A stretch of DNA of 64,000 nucleotides from VRUE01 sp963698085 (GCA_963698085.1 OY969122.1:930001-994000), one strand, 5' to 3'. Shown: positions 49,151 to 58,449, counted from the first letter of the stretch. Notes: generated from the sequence alone by a model not told the origin. Program-made: numbers and translations.

Positions 49151-49926
49151 GTCGCGGCCGGCGACGGGCGGCGCCCGGCCAGAACCAAGGAACCGCCGGC
49201 CGGAAAGTCGATTCCACGCGCGATCAGGCGCCGCTCCCCGTCGAGCATGGCCTCGAGCAGGCGATTGACCGGTCCCGGTGGGACCAGCTCCGCGACCGGG
49301 TCGTAGGGCTTCGACGAACGCCGCCCGCGCCAGCGGGAAAGCGCCATCGCCGGCAGCAGCGAGACCACGAAGGAGGTCGTCCTCAGCAGCTCGAAGCCGG
49401 CCGCCTCGACCCGCTCCGCCAGCTCCCTGCGCCGGTAGCGGCGGACGTGGTGGGCGTAGTCGTCGGCGGCGCTCCAGAGGCCGGGGTGCTGGGGCACGGT
49501 CAGCAGCAGCACACCCCCCGGCCGCAACGCCCGGTGCAGTCCGCGCAGCACGCCGACGTCGTCATCTATGTGCTCGATCACGTCGAAGGCGCCGGCGAGG
49601 TCAAATGCCTCCTCGTAGGGCATCGAGCGGGCATCGAGCTCGACGAAGCCGGCGGTCGGAACTCGGCTGCGGGCGAACTCGAGCCCCTCTGCGAACAGCT
49701 CGCTGCCCGTTGCCTCGAGCCCGCAATCGCGCACCAGGGCCTCGAGCACGTAGCCGGTGCCGCAGCCGACTTCGAGATAGTGATCGCCCGGCCGCGAGAA
49801 CTCGGCGGCAAGCTGGACGATGAGGCGGTTGCGTGCCCGGAACCAGAAACTGCGGTCCTCCGCCCCGGCGAGCGTGGCGAAGATCCCCGCCTCGTATCCG
49901 TCCCTCGCTTGCGGGGGAGCGGTCAT
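49144..49926 (-). CDS. SAM-dependent methyltransferase (class I)
   Basis: This 260-residue protein has motif I YLEVGCGTGYVLEAL, motif II AFDVIEHIDD and the LRPGGVLLLTVPQHPGLW segment of the Methyltransf_11 group; the C-terminal part may be membrane-associated. The substrate is probably a sugar or lipid-linked glycan, given the locus. The ATG at 49926 overlaps the upstream glycosyltransferase stop by 4 nt. It is convergent with the glycosylphosphotransferase, overlapping its stop by 7 nt. Confidence 0.85.
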   Translation of the reverse strand: MTAPPQARDGYEAGIFATLAGAEDRSFWFRARNRLIVQLAAEFSRPGDHYLEVGCGTGYVLEALVRDCGLEATGSELFAEGLEFARSRVPTAGFVELDARSMPYEEAFDLAGAFDVIEHIDDDVGVLRGLHRALRPGGVLLLTVPQHPGLWSAADDYAHHVRRYRRRELAERVEAAGFELLRTTSFVVSLLPAMALSRWRGRRSSKPYDPVAELVPPGPVNRLLEAMLDGERRLIARGIDFPAGGSLVLAGRRPSPAATQ

Positions 49927-50879
49927 GCGACCGTGCGGCGCTCCCAGGTGCCAACGACGTAGCCGACCATCTTCGCGACGTCGCCGACGGTGACGATCAG
50001 CGGCACGTAGGCGAAGGCGCGCAGCCGGTCCGCCGACTTCGGCGAGGGCGGAATCCGCACCAGGCGCCTGAGGAATTTCGCCTGGTAGCCGAACCAGCCC
50101 AGCAGCAGGGTGCCCAAGGCGAGGGGCCGGCGGCGGGTCAGCAGGAAAGCGCCCAGCACGTAGGCCGAGTAACGAAGGAAATGTCGTTTCGGCCAGAGGT
50201 TCGCGTGGCCGTCGCCACGCGCGTAGTTGAAGTACTGGCGCGCGAAGGAACGCAGGTCGGGGCGTGCGTCCCAGACGACGATCGAGTCTGGCACGAAGGC
50301 GAAGGATGCGCCCGCCTGGCGCAAGTCGAGATCGAAGACGAGGTCCTCGCAGTGCTGCAGCCACTCGGGGTAGCCGCCGACCTTGCGCCACCAGCTGCGG
50401 CGGAAGGCGACCGAGCGGCTCGAGGGGAGGAAAGCCTGAGGGTCGACCTCCTCGCGCTGGGGCGTTATCGCGATCGCCAGCGTGCGCTGGCGCCAGCCGT
50501 TGCCCCCCGGCAGGAAGAAGCCCGCTGCCACCCCGACCTCGGCGTCGCCTTCGATCGGCGCCACCAGCTTCTCGAGCCAGTCGGGGTTGGGCCTGGTGCC
50601 GGCGTCGGTCACCGCGATCACCTCATGCGAAGCCTCGGCGATAGCGATGTTCCGCCCCGCCGCGATGTTGGTGTCGGGCGCCTCGATCAACCGGATCGAG
50701 GTCGGGGCATCGCCCTGCACCCTTTCGATCTCGGCCACGGTCCCGTCGCTCGAGCCCCCGTCGACGAGCACGATCTCGTCCGGGAGGCGGGACTGCTGGA
50801 AGAGACCCTCGAGCCAGCCGCGGATCGATTCGGCCTCGTCTTTCAGAGTTGCAATCAGGCTGACTTGCGTCTGTGACAT
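49923..50879 (-). CDS. Family 2 glycosyltransferase
   Basis: This 318-residue GT-A enzyme has a VSLIATLKDEAESI start, EIVLVDGGSSDGT (nucleotide-sugar binding), AVTDAGTRPNPDW (DxD-like) and a LQHCEDLVFDLDLRQAG acid segment. A C-terminal hydrophobic region suggests membrane association. It probably adds one sugar of the surface polysaccharide. The ATG at 50879 follows TAGCCT by 8 nt. It is divergent from the other glycosyltransferase, sharing a 27-bp intergenic region. Confidence 0.9.
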   Translation of the reverse strand: MSQTQVSLIATLKDEAESIRGWLEGLFQQSRLPDEIVLVDGGSSDGTVAEIERVQGDAPTSIRLIEAPDTNIAAGRNIAIAEASHEVIAVTDAGTRPNPDWLEKLVAPIEGDAEVGVAAGFFLPGGNGWRQRTLAIAITPQREEVDPQAFLPSSRSVAFRRSWWRKVGGYPEWLQHCEDLVFDLDLRQAGASFAFVPDSIVVWDARPDLRSFARQYFNYARGDGHANLWPKRHFLRYSAYVLGAFLLTRRRPLALGTLLLGWFGYQAKFLRRLVRIPPSPKSADRLRAFAYVPLIVTVGDVAKMVGYVVGTWERRTVA

Positions 50880-50887
50880 GCGCCGTG

Positions 50888-50897
50888 AGGCTACAGT
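50888..50897. promoter_or_regulatory. Overlapping bidirectional -10 boxes
   Basis: AGGCTACAGT contains TAGCCT on the minus strand (8 nt before ATG 50879) and TACAGT on the plus strand (9 nt before ATG 50907), sharing two bases. Both divergent glycosyltransferase genes would then be transcribed leaderless from one symmetric melting site. Confidence 0.5.
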
Positions 50898-50906
50898 TGC
50901 CGGCGC

Positions 50907-51773
50907 ATGGACCTCGAGGTCGTCATCGTCAGCCACGGCGCCGAAGAACTGCTGCGCCGCTGCCTGCGCTCGCTGGAAGCGCATCCGGCGAGCGGCGAGA
51001 CCCGGGTGACGGTGGTCGACAGCGGCAGCCCCGACTCGACTCCCGACATGGTTGAGCGTGAGTTCCCGGCGGTGCGGCTGATCCGCTGCGAGAACATTGG
51101 CTTCTCGGCGGCCAACAACGTCGTCCTGCGCGAAGACGAGGCGGCCGCGGTACTACTGCTCAACCCCGACACCGAGGTCTACGCGGGCACGCTCGACGCC
51201 GCCCTGGCGCGGCTTCACTCGGATGCGCGGATCGGGATGGTCGGCTGCAAGCTGATGACCGAAAGTGGCGAGCTGGACCACGCCTGCAAACGCTCCTTCC
51301 CGACCCCGCTCAGCGCGCTCGCTCACTTCACCGGGGTCGGGCGGGGCGACGAGGCGTCGGGCTCGCTCGGCCAGTACCGGGCGACCCACCTCGGCGACGA
51401 GGAACCCGGCGAGGTCGACGCCGTCAACGGCGCCTTCATGCTCTGCCGGGCCGAGGCGGTCCGGCAGGTCGGCCTGCTCGACGAGGGCTACTGGCTCTAC
51501 ATGGAGGACCTCGACTGGTGCCGCCGCTTCTGGGAGGCCGGCTGGAAGGTCTTCTACGAGCCGGCCGGGACCGCCCTTCACGTCAAGGGCGGCTCCAGCG
51601 GTAAGCGCCGCCGGCCCAAACAGGAGATCGCCTTTCACCGCGGTATGGGCCGCTTTTACCGCCGCTTCGACGCCCCCGAGCACAACCCGTTGGTCAACCT
51701 CGCCGTCTACGCGGGAATCGGCGCCAAACTGGCGGTCAGCCTCGGCATCACCGCCCTGGGCGAACGACCCTGA
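50907..51773 (+). CDS. Family 2 glycosyltransferase, rhamnosyltransferase-like
   Basis: This 288-residue protein has LEVVIVSHGAEELLRRCLRS, TVVDSGSPDST, a GFSAANNVVLRE segment, LLLNPDTEV (DxD position) and a YMEDLDWCRRFWEAGW motif, the pattern of actinobacterial WcaA/Rfb-type rhamnosyl- or galactofuranosyltransferases. dTDP-rhamnose made by the nearby rml genes is a likely donor, by inference. Its stop overlaps the convergent acyltransferase fusion by 26 nt. Confidence 0.88.
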   Translation: MDLEVVIVSHGAEELLRRCLRSLEAHPASGETRVTVVDSGSPDSTPDMVEREFPAVRLIRCENIGFSAANNVVLREDEAAAVLLLNPDTEVYAGTLDAALARLHSDARIGMVGCKLMTESGELDHACKRSFPTPLSALAHFTGVGRGDEASGSLGQYRATHLGDEEPGEVDAVNGAFMLCRAEAVRQVGLLDEGYWLYMEDLDWCRRFWEAGWKVFYEPAGTALHVKGGSSGKRRRPKQEIAFHRGMGRFYRRFDAPEHNPLVNLAVYAGIGAKLAVSLGITALGERP

Positions 51774-54700
51774 AGCGCGTCCTCTGAATGTTCGAAGGGT
51801 TGCCGCTGCCGTCGCGGGCCCGGATCGTCGCCAAGTAGCGGCTGCCGGACAGCCGGCGGCGCCCCAGCAGACCGTCGAAGCGCAGGCGGTTGGGACCGCT
51901 CCTGCCGGTGGCCGACAGCACGCCTCCCGGACCACCGCCGACTCCCAAGGGCCGGATCCGGATCCGGACCGACGCCGGCTCGGAGAGCGAGTAGAGGAAG
52001 GCCGTGCCGTGCTTGGCGGCGGCCGAGGTCGCCCCTCGCCGACCCCCAACCGCGAACGCGGTCCGCCTCATCCGGAAGCGCGAGACGACCGGCGGCACCC
52101 CGTCGTGGCTGGGCTCGGCGCCCGGCGGCGTCTCGCTCGCGAGCGCCGCGGCGCGCAGCGGGCACTCCTCGCCGCAGTAGCTGACCCGGAGCACGTTCGC
52201 GCCGGGGTCGATCGGCGAGCCGGCGCCGGTGTCCTTGTAGAGGTCGGTGAAGTAGAGGCCGTCCGTACCGGCCGCGAGGCCGACGGCGGTGGCCTTGCCT
52301 ACCCCGCTGTACTCGGCCAGCGTGGTGGGGCCGCCTTTCAGCTCGCCGCCCGGCTCGATCTCGAACTCGACGATCCGCTTGCCGGTGGTCTGCGGACCGC
52401 TGGCGTAGGTCGAGCCGGACTCGGTGACGAAAGCGTGCCCCAGGCTCGTGTCGGGGAAACCGCTGCCGCCGAACCGCTGCGGCTCGAGGAACTCGATCTG
52501 CACCGGCGCATGGGCCGGGTTCCAGTTATAGAGGGCGCCGTGGCTCAGCGTTTCGTCGTCGGGCCACTGGTAGTTTTCCCCGGCCGCCAGCCGGACCAGC
52601 CGGTCGATATTGGGCCCGTTCTCGACCGCGTACTGCGCTTCGTCGGCGAGTCGCCAGGTACCCCCGAAGGCGTTCCGGTGGCCGTAGGAGTAGACGTAGT
52701 CGCGCGCCGTGATGCCGTCTCCGGCATCGTAGAAAGGGTTGGAGCTGACAGGGTCGCCCCCCGGCGTCATCCGCAGGACCTTGCCGCGGAAAGAGTCCAG
52801 GTCCTGCCCCGTCTCGGGGACTCCGCCGTCGCCGTTGTGTACGAACAGGTCCCCAGCCGGCGAGAACGTCAAGTTGGAGATCTGGTGCGAGGCGCCCTGC
52901 GTCTCCCCCGCCATGTCAAGCACGGTGCTCTGCGCCTCCGCCACCAGCCCGCGCGAATCGCTGTGCAACCTGATCACCTTCGGGTAGTGGAGCTTGGGGT
53001 CAGCGCCCGAGGCCTCGTCCCCGTAGACGAGGCTCGCCAGCAGGTCGCTCGAGCCGGGCTCGATCGCGATGCTGCCGAGGCCCATCTCGCCCGAACCCGG
53101 GAAGTTGCCGGTCGGGTTGAAGTTCAGAAGCCCCGTCGCGTAGTCGTGGACGCTGCCGTCCCGCGTCACGACCTTCACCGCCCCGTAGAGCTCGGCGACA
53201 TAGAGGAGCGGGTCCCCTGGATGCGGGCCGGGCTCGGGCACCATCGCGATGTCGACCGGCAGTTGGAAGCCGCTCGCGACGACCTCGACCATGTAGCCGT
53301 CGCGTACCGCCCAGGGGACCGGGGCGTCGTCGCCTTGTGACCCGGCAGAGATCGTCTCGAACCGGCGCGTCTCCCACTCGCTCCACTCGTCGGCCTCGCC
53401 GCTGTCGTCGCGAAAGCGGACCCGCAGCTCGTATTCGGTGTCGGGCAGCAGCTCGGTGCGCCCTGCGTGCGAGTTGACGAAGGTCCCGTCGCCGAGATGT
53501 ATGTGGACTTTCTCCTGCCCGACGGCGCAGTGCGCTTCCCACACCGGTTCCCCGGATGAGCCGCTCCATATCTCCCAGTCGGAGCAAAGGTGGTCGTCGC
53601 CGTCCGCGTCGACGTAGGCGGCGACCATATGGACGTCGGCGGGGTTGAGCGGCGCCGACCCGAGCGCCGGCTCCTGGATCGCGGTGACCTGGGGAGAGTC
53701 GGCGAGCGCAAACACCGCCGGGAAGGCGAGCAGGGCGGCGATCGCGGCGGCCGGTGGGAGAGCCGGCCTGGGGATGAGGCGCAGGCGGCGACGGGGGCGC
53801 TCACGGGGGCCGTTGAGGACACGGCCGATCGCCGTGTAGCGGACGAAGAGCGGATAGGTGAGCAGCGAGAAGGCGAGGGAGATCGCGGTTGCGAGGACGA
53901 ACAGAGGCCCGGTGCCGAGCGTGGCGGCAAGCAAGCCGACCACGAGGACCATCGCCGGCAGATGCGAGAGGTAGATCCAGTAGGAGGAGTCCGCCATGTA
54001 CCGGAGCGTCGGCCGCGGGCTGACGATGTAGCGGTTGGCGAGACCGACGAGGGCGATCAGGCTGGCCCAGGTGGCGATCGCGTAGGTGAAGAGGCCGATC
54101 CCGTGGACGAGCGGATTCGAACCGTGGCCGGAGTTGTGAAGGCTGAAGAGGAGCCCGGCGGGGATCGCCACGACGAGCGCGCAAACCGCCCAGCGCCACC
54201 CGTTTCGGCTGGCCTCCGCGACGAGCTCGCGGTGGACGAACAGGGTCGCCCCGAGAGCGAAGAAGAGGACGTAGTAGGCAAGGGCGAAGGGGTCTGGGAC
54301 ATAGGTGTCGACCGTCGCCCCAGCCGTCCAGGTCGGCGCCGGCCAAAGCACGGCCGCGGTGGGAATGGCGAGCAGGAGGATGCCGACGAGGGGACGGGCG
54401 AGGAGATCGCGGAAGCGGGTGCCGGCTGAACGCAGGAGCCGAGGCGCGCCTAGATAGAGGGCGATCGCGACCCCGTCGACGATCAGCAGGTACCAGAGGA
54501 ACCAGAGAAAGCCGGGTAGGAAGGTGAAGGGGCTGCCGGTGGGCATGCCGTCGTTAGAGGTGACCGTGCCCGTCTGCTGAGCGACAAAGAGGGTCAACGG
54601 CATCAGCGTCACCAGCCCGAGCAGCAGCGGCACGGCAATTCGCACGGTCCGGTTTCTGGCGGTTCCCTCGAGGCCCTTGCGGTCCAGCATCAGCGCCAAG

Positions 54701-54888
54701 AAGAAGCCCGACATCGCGAAGAAGAGCGGCATGCGAAATACGTGGACGACCCAGAAGATCCCCGTCGCCCAGGCCCCTGGGTGACCGTTGACCGCGGCCA
54801 GGTTGGCCGCGTGGACCGGTACGAGCAGGAACATCGTCGATGCGCGCAAAGCGTCCATCGAGTGGATGCGCTCGGCAGGGCTACTCAT
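51748..54888 (-). CDS. Acyltransferase 3 fused to sorbosone/glucose dehydrogenase-like domain
   Basis: This 1046-residue protein has an N-terminal acyltransferase 3 (OafA/YrhL) membrane domain of about ten helices (residues 1-390, RIHSMDALRASTMFLLVPVH). An FN3-like linker (about 395-515) leads to a secreted PQQ-type sugar dehydrogenase (GSDH/sorbosone) beta-propeller (about 520-900, GSGEMGLGSIAIEP, GASHQISNLTFSP, GHRNAFGGTW) and a C-terminal beta domain. It would O-acylate a glycan and bind or oxidise sugars outside the cell. The ATG lies 6 nt after TACCCT. The single uninterrupted frame argues for a real fusion. Confidence 0.8.
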   Translation of the reverse strand: MSSPAERIHSMDALRASTMFLLVPVHAANLAAVNGHPGAWATGIFWVVHVFRMPLFFAMSGFFLALMLDRKGLEGTARNRTVRIAVPLLLGLVTLMPLTLFVAQQTGTVTSNDGMPTGSPFTFLPGFLWFLWYLLIVDGVAIALYLGAPRLLRSAGTRFRDLLARPLVGILLLAIPTAAVLWPAPTWTAGATVDTYVPDPFALAYYVLFFALGATLFVHRELVAEASRNGWRWAVCALVVAIPAGLLFSLHNSGHGSNPLVHGIGLFTYAIATWASLIALVGLANRYIVSPRPTLRYMADSSYWIYLSHLPAMVLVVGLLAATLGTGPLFVLATAISLAFSLLTYPLFVRYTAIGRVLNGPRERPRRRLRLIPRPALPPAAAIAALLAFPAVFALADSPQVTAIQEPALGSAPLNPADVHMVAAYVDADGDDHLCSDWEIWSGSSGEPVWEAHCAVGQEKVHIHLGDGTFVNSHAGRTELLPDTEYELRVRFRDDSGEADEWSEWETRRFETISAGSQGDDAPVPWAVRDGYMVEVVASGFQLPVDIAMVPEPGPHPGDPLLYVAELYGAVKVVTRDGSVHDYATGLLNFNPTGNFPGSGEMGLGSIAIEPGSSDLLASLVYGDEASGADPKLHYPKVIRLHSDSRGLVAEAQSTVLDMAGETQGASHQISNLTFSPAGDLFVHNGDGGVPETGQDLDSFRGKVLRMTPGGDPVSSNPFYDAGDGITARDYVYSYGHRNAFGGTWRLADEAQYAVENGPNIDRLVRLAAGENYQWPDDETLSHGALYNWNPAHAPVQIEFLEPQRFGGSGFPDTSLGHAFVTESGSTYASGPQTTGKRIVEFEIEPGGELKGGPTTLAEYSGVGKATAVGLAAGTDGLYFTDLYKDTGAGSPIDPGANVLRVSYCGEECPLRAAALASETPPGAEPSHDGVPPVVSRFRMRRTAFAVGGRRGATSAAAKHGTAFLYSLSEPASVRIRIRPLGVGGGPGGVLSATGRSGPNRLRFDGLLGRRRLSGSRYLATIRARDGSGNPSNIQRTRFRVVRPGR

Positions 54889-54936
54889 CTAGGCAGGGTA
54901 TCCCGCGCCCGGCCTTCCTGTCGAAACCTCAAATTT

Positions 54937-55485
54937 TCAGAATGGCAGTGAATCGGCGATCTCGGCGAAGCGTTGGGCCTTCTTGTCGCGCTCGGAGAGG
55001 AGCGGCTCCGCGACCGGCCAATCGACGCCGATGTCGGGGTCGTCCCAGGCGATGCCGGCCTCGGTGGCCGGGTCGTAGAGGTTGGAGAGCAGATAGGAGA
55101 CGTCAGCCTCCTCGCTCAGAACCGCAAAGCCGTGGCCGAAGCCGACCGGGACGTAGAGCTGGCGGTGGGCCTCGTCGTCGAGGACCTGGCCTTCCCACTG
55201 GCCGAAGGTCGGCGAGCCGCGGCGCAGGTCGACGGCGACGTCGAAGATCTTGCCGCGCGGGCAGCGAACCAGCTTTGCCTGTCCGGGCTCGGTCTGGAAG
55301 TGGATCCCGCGCAGCGTCCCCCGCGCCGAGCGCGAGTGGTTGTGCTGAACGAACCCGGCGTCGATCCCCAGCTCGGCCCAAGCATCGGCACGGTAGGTCT
55401 CGACCATGAAGCCACGCGAATCGCCGTGGACCTGCGGCTCGACCAGGACGATGCCCTCGAGCTTCGTCTCCAAGCGGCGCGGCAT
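54937..55485 (-). CDS. rfbC: dTDP-4-dehydrorhamnose 3,5-epimerase
   Basis: This 182-residue RmlC cupin has GIVLVEPQVHGDSRGFMVET, RGTLRGIHFQTEPGQAKLV with the catalytic His, VDLRRGSPTFGQW and VPVGFGHGFAVLSE. It converts dTDP-4-keto-6-deoxy-glucose to dTDP-4-keto-rhamnose. The ATG at 55485 overlaps the rmlB stop (TGATG). Confidence 0.95.
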   Translation of the reverse strand: MPRRLETKLEGIVLVEPQVHGDSRGFMVETYRADAWAELGIDAGFVQHNHSRSARGTLRGIHFQTEPGQAKLVRCPRGKIFDVAVDLRRGSPTFGQWEGQVLDDEAHRQLYVPVGFGHGFAVLSEEADVSYLLSNLYDPATEAGIAWDDPDIGVDWPVAEPLLSERDKKAQRFAEIADSLPF

Positions 55486-56468
55486 CAGCTCAGTGCTTTG
55501 CCGTACTGCTTTTCGTAATACTCGCGGTACTCGCCGGAACGGATCGGGCCCCACCACTCCTCGTTGTCGCGGTACCACTGCACAGTCCGCTCCAACCCCT
55601 CGGCGAAGTCGACCTGCGCCTCCCAGCCCAGCTCCTTGCGCAGCTTGTCGGAGGCGAGCGAGTAGCGGCGGTCGTGGCCGGGCCGGTCGGTGACGTACTC
55701 GATCAGCGACTCCTCGGCGCCGGTCAGCTCGATCACCCGCCTCACCACCTCCATGTTCTCGCACTCGTCGGGACCGCCCACGTTGTAGGCCTCACCCGGG
55801 CGACCCTTCATCAGCACAGTGTGGATGCCGCGGCAGAAGTCCTCGACGTAGAGCCAGTTGCGAACCTGGCGGCCATCACCGTAAACCGGCAGCGAGTCGC
55901 CGTGGACCGCGTTCAACACCATCAGCGGGATCAGCTTCTCCGGGTACTGGCGCGGGCCGTAGTTGTTGGAGCCGCGCACTATCGAGGCGTTCGTGCCGTA
56001 GGTGTGGAAGTGGGCCGAGACGAGCAAGTCGCCCGCCGCCTTGGTCGCCGAGTAGGGCGAGGAGGGATCGAGCGGCGAGGTCTCGGTGAACGAGCCCGAC
56101 TCGATCGAGCCGTAGACCTCGTCGGTCGAGACCTGCAGGTAGCGCTCCACCCCGAGCTCGCGGGCCGTGTCGAGCAACGTGCCGGTGCCGATCACGTGCG
56201 TGCGGGCAAAGGCGTCCTGGTCATCGATCGAGCGGTCGACGTGCGACTCGGCGGCGAAGTTGACGACGGCGTCGCAGCCCTCCATCGCCTCGCGTACGAC
56301 CGCCGGGTCCTCGATTCCGCCGATCACCAGGTCGGTTCCCTCGGGCAGGTTCTCGCGCCGGCCCGCGTAGGTGAGCTTGTCGAGCACCCGCACCTCGTGC
56401 TCGTCGCCGATCAGGCGCACGTAGGTGGAGCCGATGAAGCCGGCGGCGCCGGTGACCAGGATCTTCAT
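55485..56468 (-). CDS. rfbB: dTDP-glucose 4,6-dehydratase
   Basis: This 327-residue RmlB SDR has VTGAAGFIGSTYVR (NAD binding), FAAESHVDRSI, VSTDEVYGS and YSATKAAGDLL with the YxxxK pair. It makes dTDP-4-keto-6-deoxyglucose, which feeds both the rhamnose branch and, through the WecE-like aminotransferase, the Fuc4N branch. The start overlaps rmlD by 4 nt. Confidence 0.96.
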   Translation of the reverse strand: MKILVTGAAGFIGSTYVRLIGDEHEVRVLDKLTYAGRRENLPEGTDLVIGGIEDPAVVREAMEGCDAVVNFAAESHVDRSIDDQDAFARTHVIGTGTLLDTARELGVERYLQVSTDEVYGSIESGSFTETSPLDPSSPYSATKAAGDLLVSAHFHTYGTNASIVRGSNNYGPRQYPEKLIPLMVLNAVHGDSLPVYGDGRQVRNWLYVEDFCRGIHTVLMKGRPGEAYNVGGPDECENMEVVRRVIELTGAEESLIEYVTDRPGHDRRYSLASDKLRKELGWEAQVDFAEGLERTVQWYRDNEEWWGPIRSGEYREYYEKQYGKALS

Positions 56469-57319
56469 GCCGCGGCCTCGGTCTCGGAGCGGCGCTGGGA
56501 GAGGTAGCCGGCGAGCCCGTCTTGCCAGGAGGGCAGCTCGATCGCGTGCTCGCGCTGGCTCGTCAGCGCCGAGAAGGCCGGACGGGGGGCGGGGCGGCCG
56601 AGCATCTCGGTCGTCGCCGACATGACTTTGCACTCGACTTTGGCCTGGTCGAAGATCTCGCGCGCGAACTCATACCAGGAGCAGGCGCCGGCGGCGGCCA
56701 TGTGGTGGATGCCGAACTCGACCCCCTCGATCAGGCGGACGATGCCGTAGGCGAGGTGCCAGGTGTAGGTCGGCGAGCCGACCTGGTCGCGGACGACGAG
56801 CACCTCGCCATGGTCGGCGGCCAGGCGCAGCATCGTCTCGACGAAGTTGGGCCCGCCCGTGCCAAAGAGCCCGGCGGAGCGAACGATGAAGTGGCGTTTG
56901 TTGGCCGCGCGAGTGGCCCCCTCGCCGGCGAGCTTGCCGCGCCCGTAGGCAGAGAGCGGCGCAGTCTGATCGGTCTCGACGTAGGGCGCCGCCTTGCTGC
57001 CGTCGAAGACGTAGTCGCTGGAGACGTAGACGACCGAGGCGCCGACCGAAGCTGCCGCCGTGGCCACGTTGCCCGCGCCGGCGCCGTTGACCCCCGTCGC
57101 CTCCTCCTCGGTCTCCTCGGCGCCGTCGACGTCGGTCCAGGCGGCGCAGTTGACGACGACGTCTGGGCGCTCGACCTCGACCTTGGCGCTGACCGCATTG
57201 GGGTCGGTGACATTGAGCTCGGCGTGGCCGAAGCCGACGACCTGGTGGCCGGCGTTGCCGGCGGCGAGCATCACATCGCGGCCCAGCATCCCTGCAGCCC
57301 CTGTAACAAGCAGCTTCAC
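56465..57319 (-). CDS. rfbD: dTDP-4-dehydrorhamnose reductase
   Basis: This 284-residue RmlD has KLLVTGAAGMLGRDVMLAA, VNCAAWTDVDGAEE, VYVSSDYVFDGSKAAPY and YGRGKLAGE (YxxxK). It reduces dTDP-4-keto-rhamnose to dTDP-L-rhamnose. It is in one operon with rmlA upstream (13-nt gap) and rmlB downstream. Confidence 0.95.
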   Translation of the reverse strand: MKLLVTGAAGMLGRDVMLAAGNAGHQVVGFGHAELNVTDPNAVSAKVEVERPDVVVNCAAWTDVDGAEETEEEATGVNGAGAGNVATAAASVGASVVYVSSDYVFDGSKAAPYVETDQTAPLSAYGRGKLAGEGATRAANKRHFIVRSAGLFGTGGPNFVETMLRLAADHGEVLVVRDQVGSPTYTWHLAYGIVRLIEGVEFGIHHMAAAGACSWYEFAREIFDQAKVECKVMSATTEMLGRPAPRPAFSALTSQREHAIELPSWQDGLAGYLSQRRSETEAAA

Positions 57320-57332
57320 CGCTGATCCACCG

Positions 57333-58409
57333 TCATACGAGTTTTATCTCCGACTTGTCGCCGACCAGCATCCGCAGCGTCTTCGGCATGCCGTCGCTGC
57401 GGGTCAGCTTCACTTCGCGGCCGAGCAGGCTCGCCTCCATGCGGGCGCCGAGGTCCTCGACGACGGAGCCCGCGAGGACGATCGAGTGCTCGATCTCCGA
57501 GCGACAGATGCGCACGTTCTCGCCGATCGAGGTGTAGGGGCCGACGTAGGCGCTCTCGATCCTCGCGCCGGCGCCGATCACTGCCGGGCCGCGCACGACC
57601 GAGTTGCTCAGCTTCGCGCCCGCTTCGACCACGACGCGTCCCTCGACCCGCGAGGCCTCGTCGATCTCCCCCCCCAGCCGCGGCTCGATCTCCTCCAGCA
57701 CCAGCCGGTTGGCCTCGAGCATGTCGGCGAGCTGGCCGGTGTCCTTCCACCAGCCGCTGACGACCTCCGACTGCACCTTGTGGCCATCCTCGATCAAGCT
57801 CTGGATCGCCTCGGTGATCTCGAGCTCGCCGCGCCAGGAGGGCTCAAGTGCGCGGGCGGCATCGAAGATCGCCGCGTTGAAGAGGTAGACGCCGACCAGG
57901 GCGAGGTTCGAGGGCGGGTCTTTCGGCTTCTCGACCAGGCGCACGACGTGGTCGCCATCGAGCTCGGCGACGCCGTAGGAGCTCGGGTCGGAGACCGGCG
58001 TGAGCAGGATTAGCGCGTCCGGTGCTGACTCGCGGAAGCTGGCGACGAGCCCGCGCAGGCCGTCGGCGAGCAGGTTATCGCCGAGGTACATGACGAAGGG
58101 GGAGCCGCCGAGGAACTCCTCGGCGGTGAGCACGGCGTGGGCGAGGCCGGCTGGCTCGTCCTGGAGGATGTAAGTGATCTCGGCGCCGAACTGCGAGCCG
58201 TCGCCCGCCGCAGCTTGGATCTCCCCGCCGGTCTCCGGCGCGATGATGATGCCGATCTCCGTCACCCCGGCGTCGACCAACGCCTCGATCCCGTAGAAGA
58301 GCACGGGTTTGTTGGCGACGGGCACGAGCTGCTTCGCAGAAGTGTGGGTGATCGGGCGCAGCCTCGTCCCGGCGCCGCCGGAGAGGATCAGGCCCTTGAG
58401 GTCTTGCAT
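57333..58409 (-). CDS. rfbA: Glucose-1-phosphate thymidylyltransferase, long form
   Basis: This 358-residue nucleotidyltransferase has GLILSGGAGTRLRPITHTSA (activated-sugar binding), KQLVPVANKPVLFYGIEAL, VMYLGDNLL and WWKDTGQLADMLEANRLV. The C-terminal left-handed beta-helix gives the long RmlA form rather than the roughly 290-residue form. It commits glucose-1-phosphate to dTDP-sugars. It is the first gene of rmlADBC, with the ATG 7 nt after TAGCCT. Confidence 0.95.
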   Translation of the reverse strand: MQDLKGLILSGGAGTRLRPITHTSAKQLVPVANKPVLFYGIEALVDAGVTEIGIIIAPETGGEIQAAAGDGSQFGAEITYILQDEPAGLAHAVLTAEEFLGGSPFVMYLGDNLLADGLRGLVASFRESAPDALILLTPVSDPSSYGVAELDGDHVVRLVEKPKDPPSNLALVGVYLFNAAIFDAARALEPSWRGELEITEAIQSLIEDGHKVQSEVVSGWWKDTGQLADMLEANRLVLEEIEPRLGGEIDEASRVEGRVVVEAGAKLSNSVVRGPAVIGAGARIESAYVGPYTSIGENVRICRSEIEHSIVLAGSVVEDLGARMEASLLGREVKLTRSDGMPKTLRMLVGDKSEIKLV

Positions 58410-58416
58410 GGCCGCA

Positions 58417-58422
58417 AGGCTA
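58417..58422 (-). promoter_or_regulatory. Probable -10 box for the rmlADBC operon
   Basis: TAGCCT on the minus strand lies 7 nt before the rmlA ATG, in a 40-bp divergent gap with no Shine-Dalgarno. Confidence 0.5.
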
Positions 58423-58436
58423 TCGGCAGGAGTCGG

Positions 58437-58442
58437 TACCGT
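58437..58442 (+). promoter_or_regulatory. Probable -10 box, leaderless GTG start
   Basis: TACCGT lies exactly 7 nt before the GTG at 58450 and fixes that start for the large membrane protein. Confidence 0.5.
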
Positions 58443-58449
58443 CCCCGCT

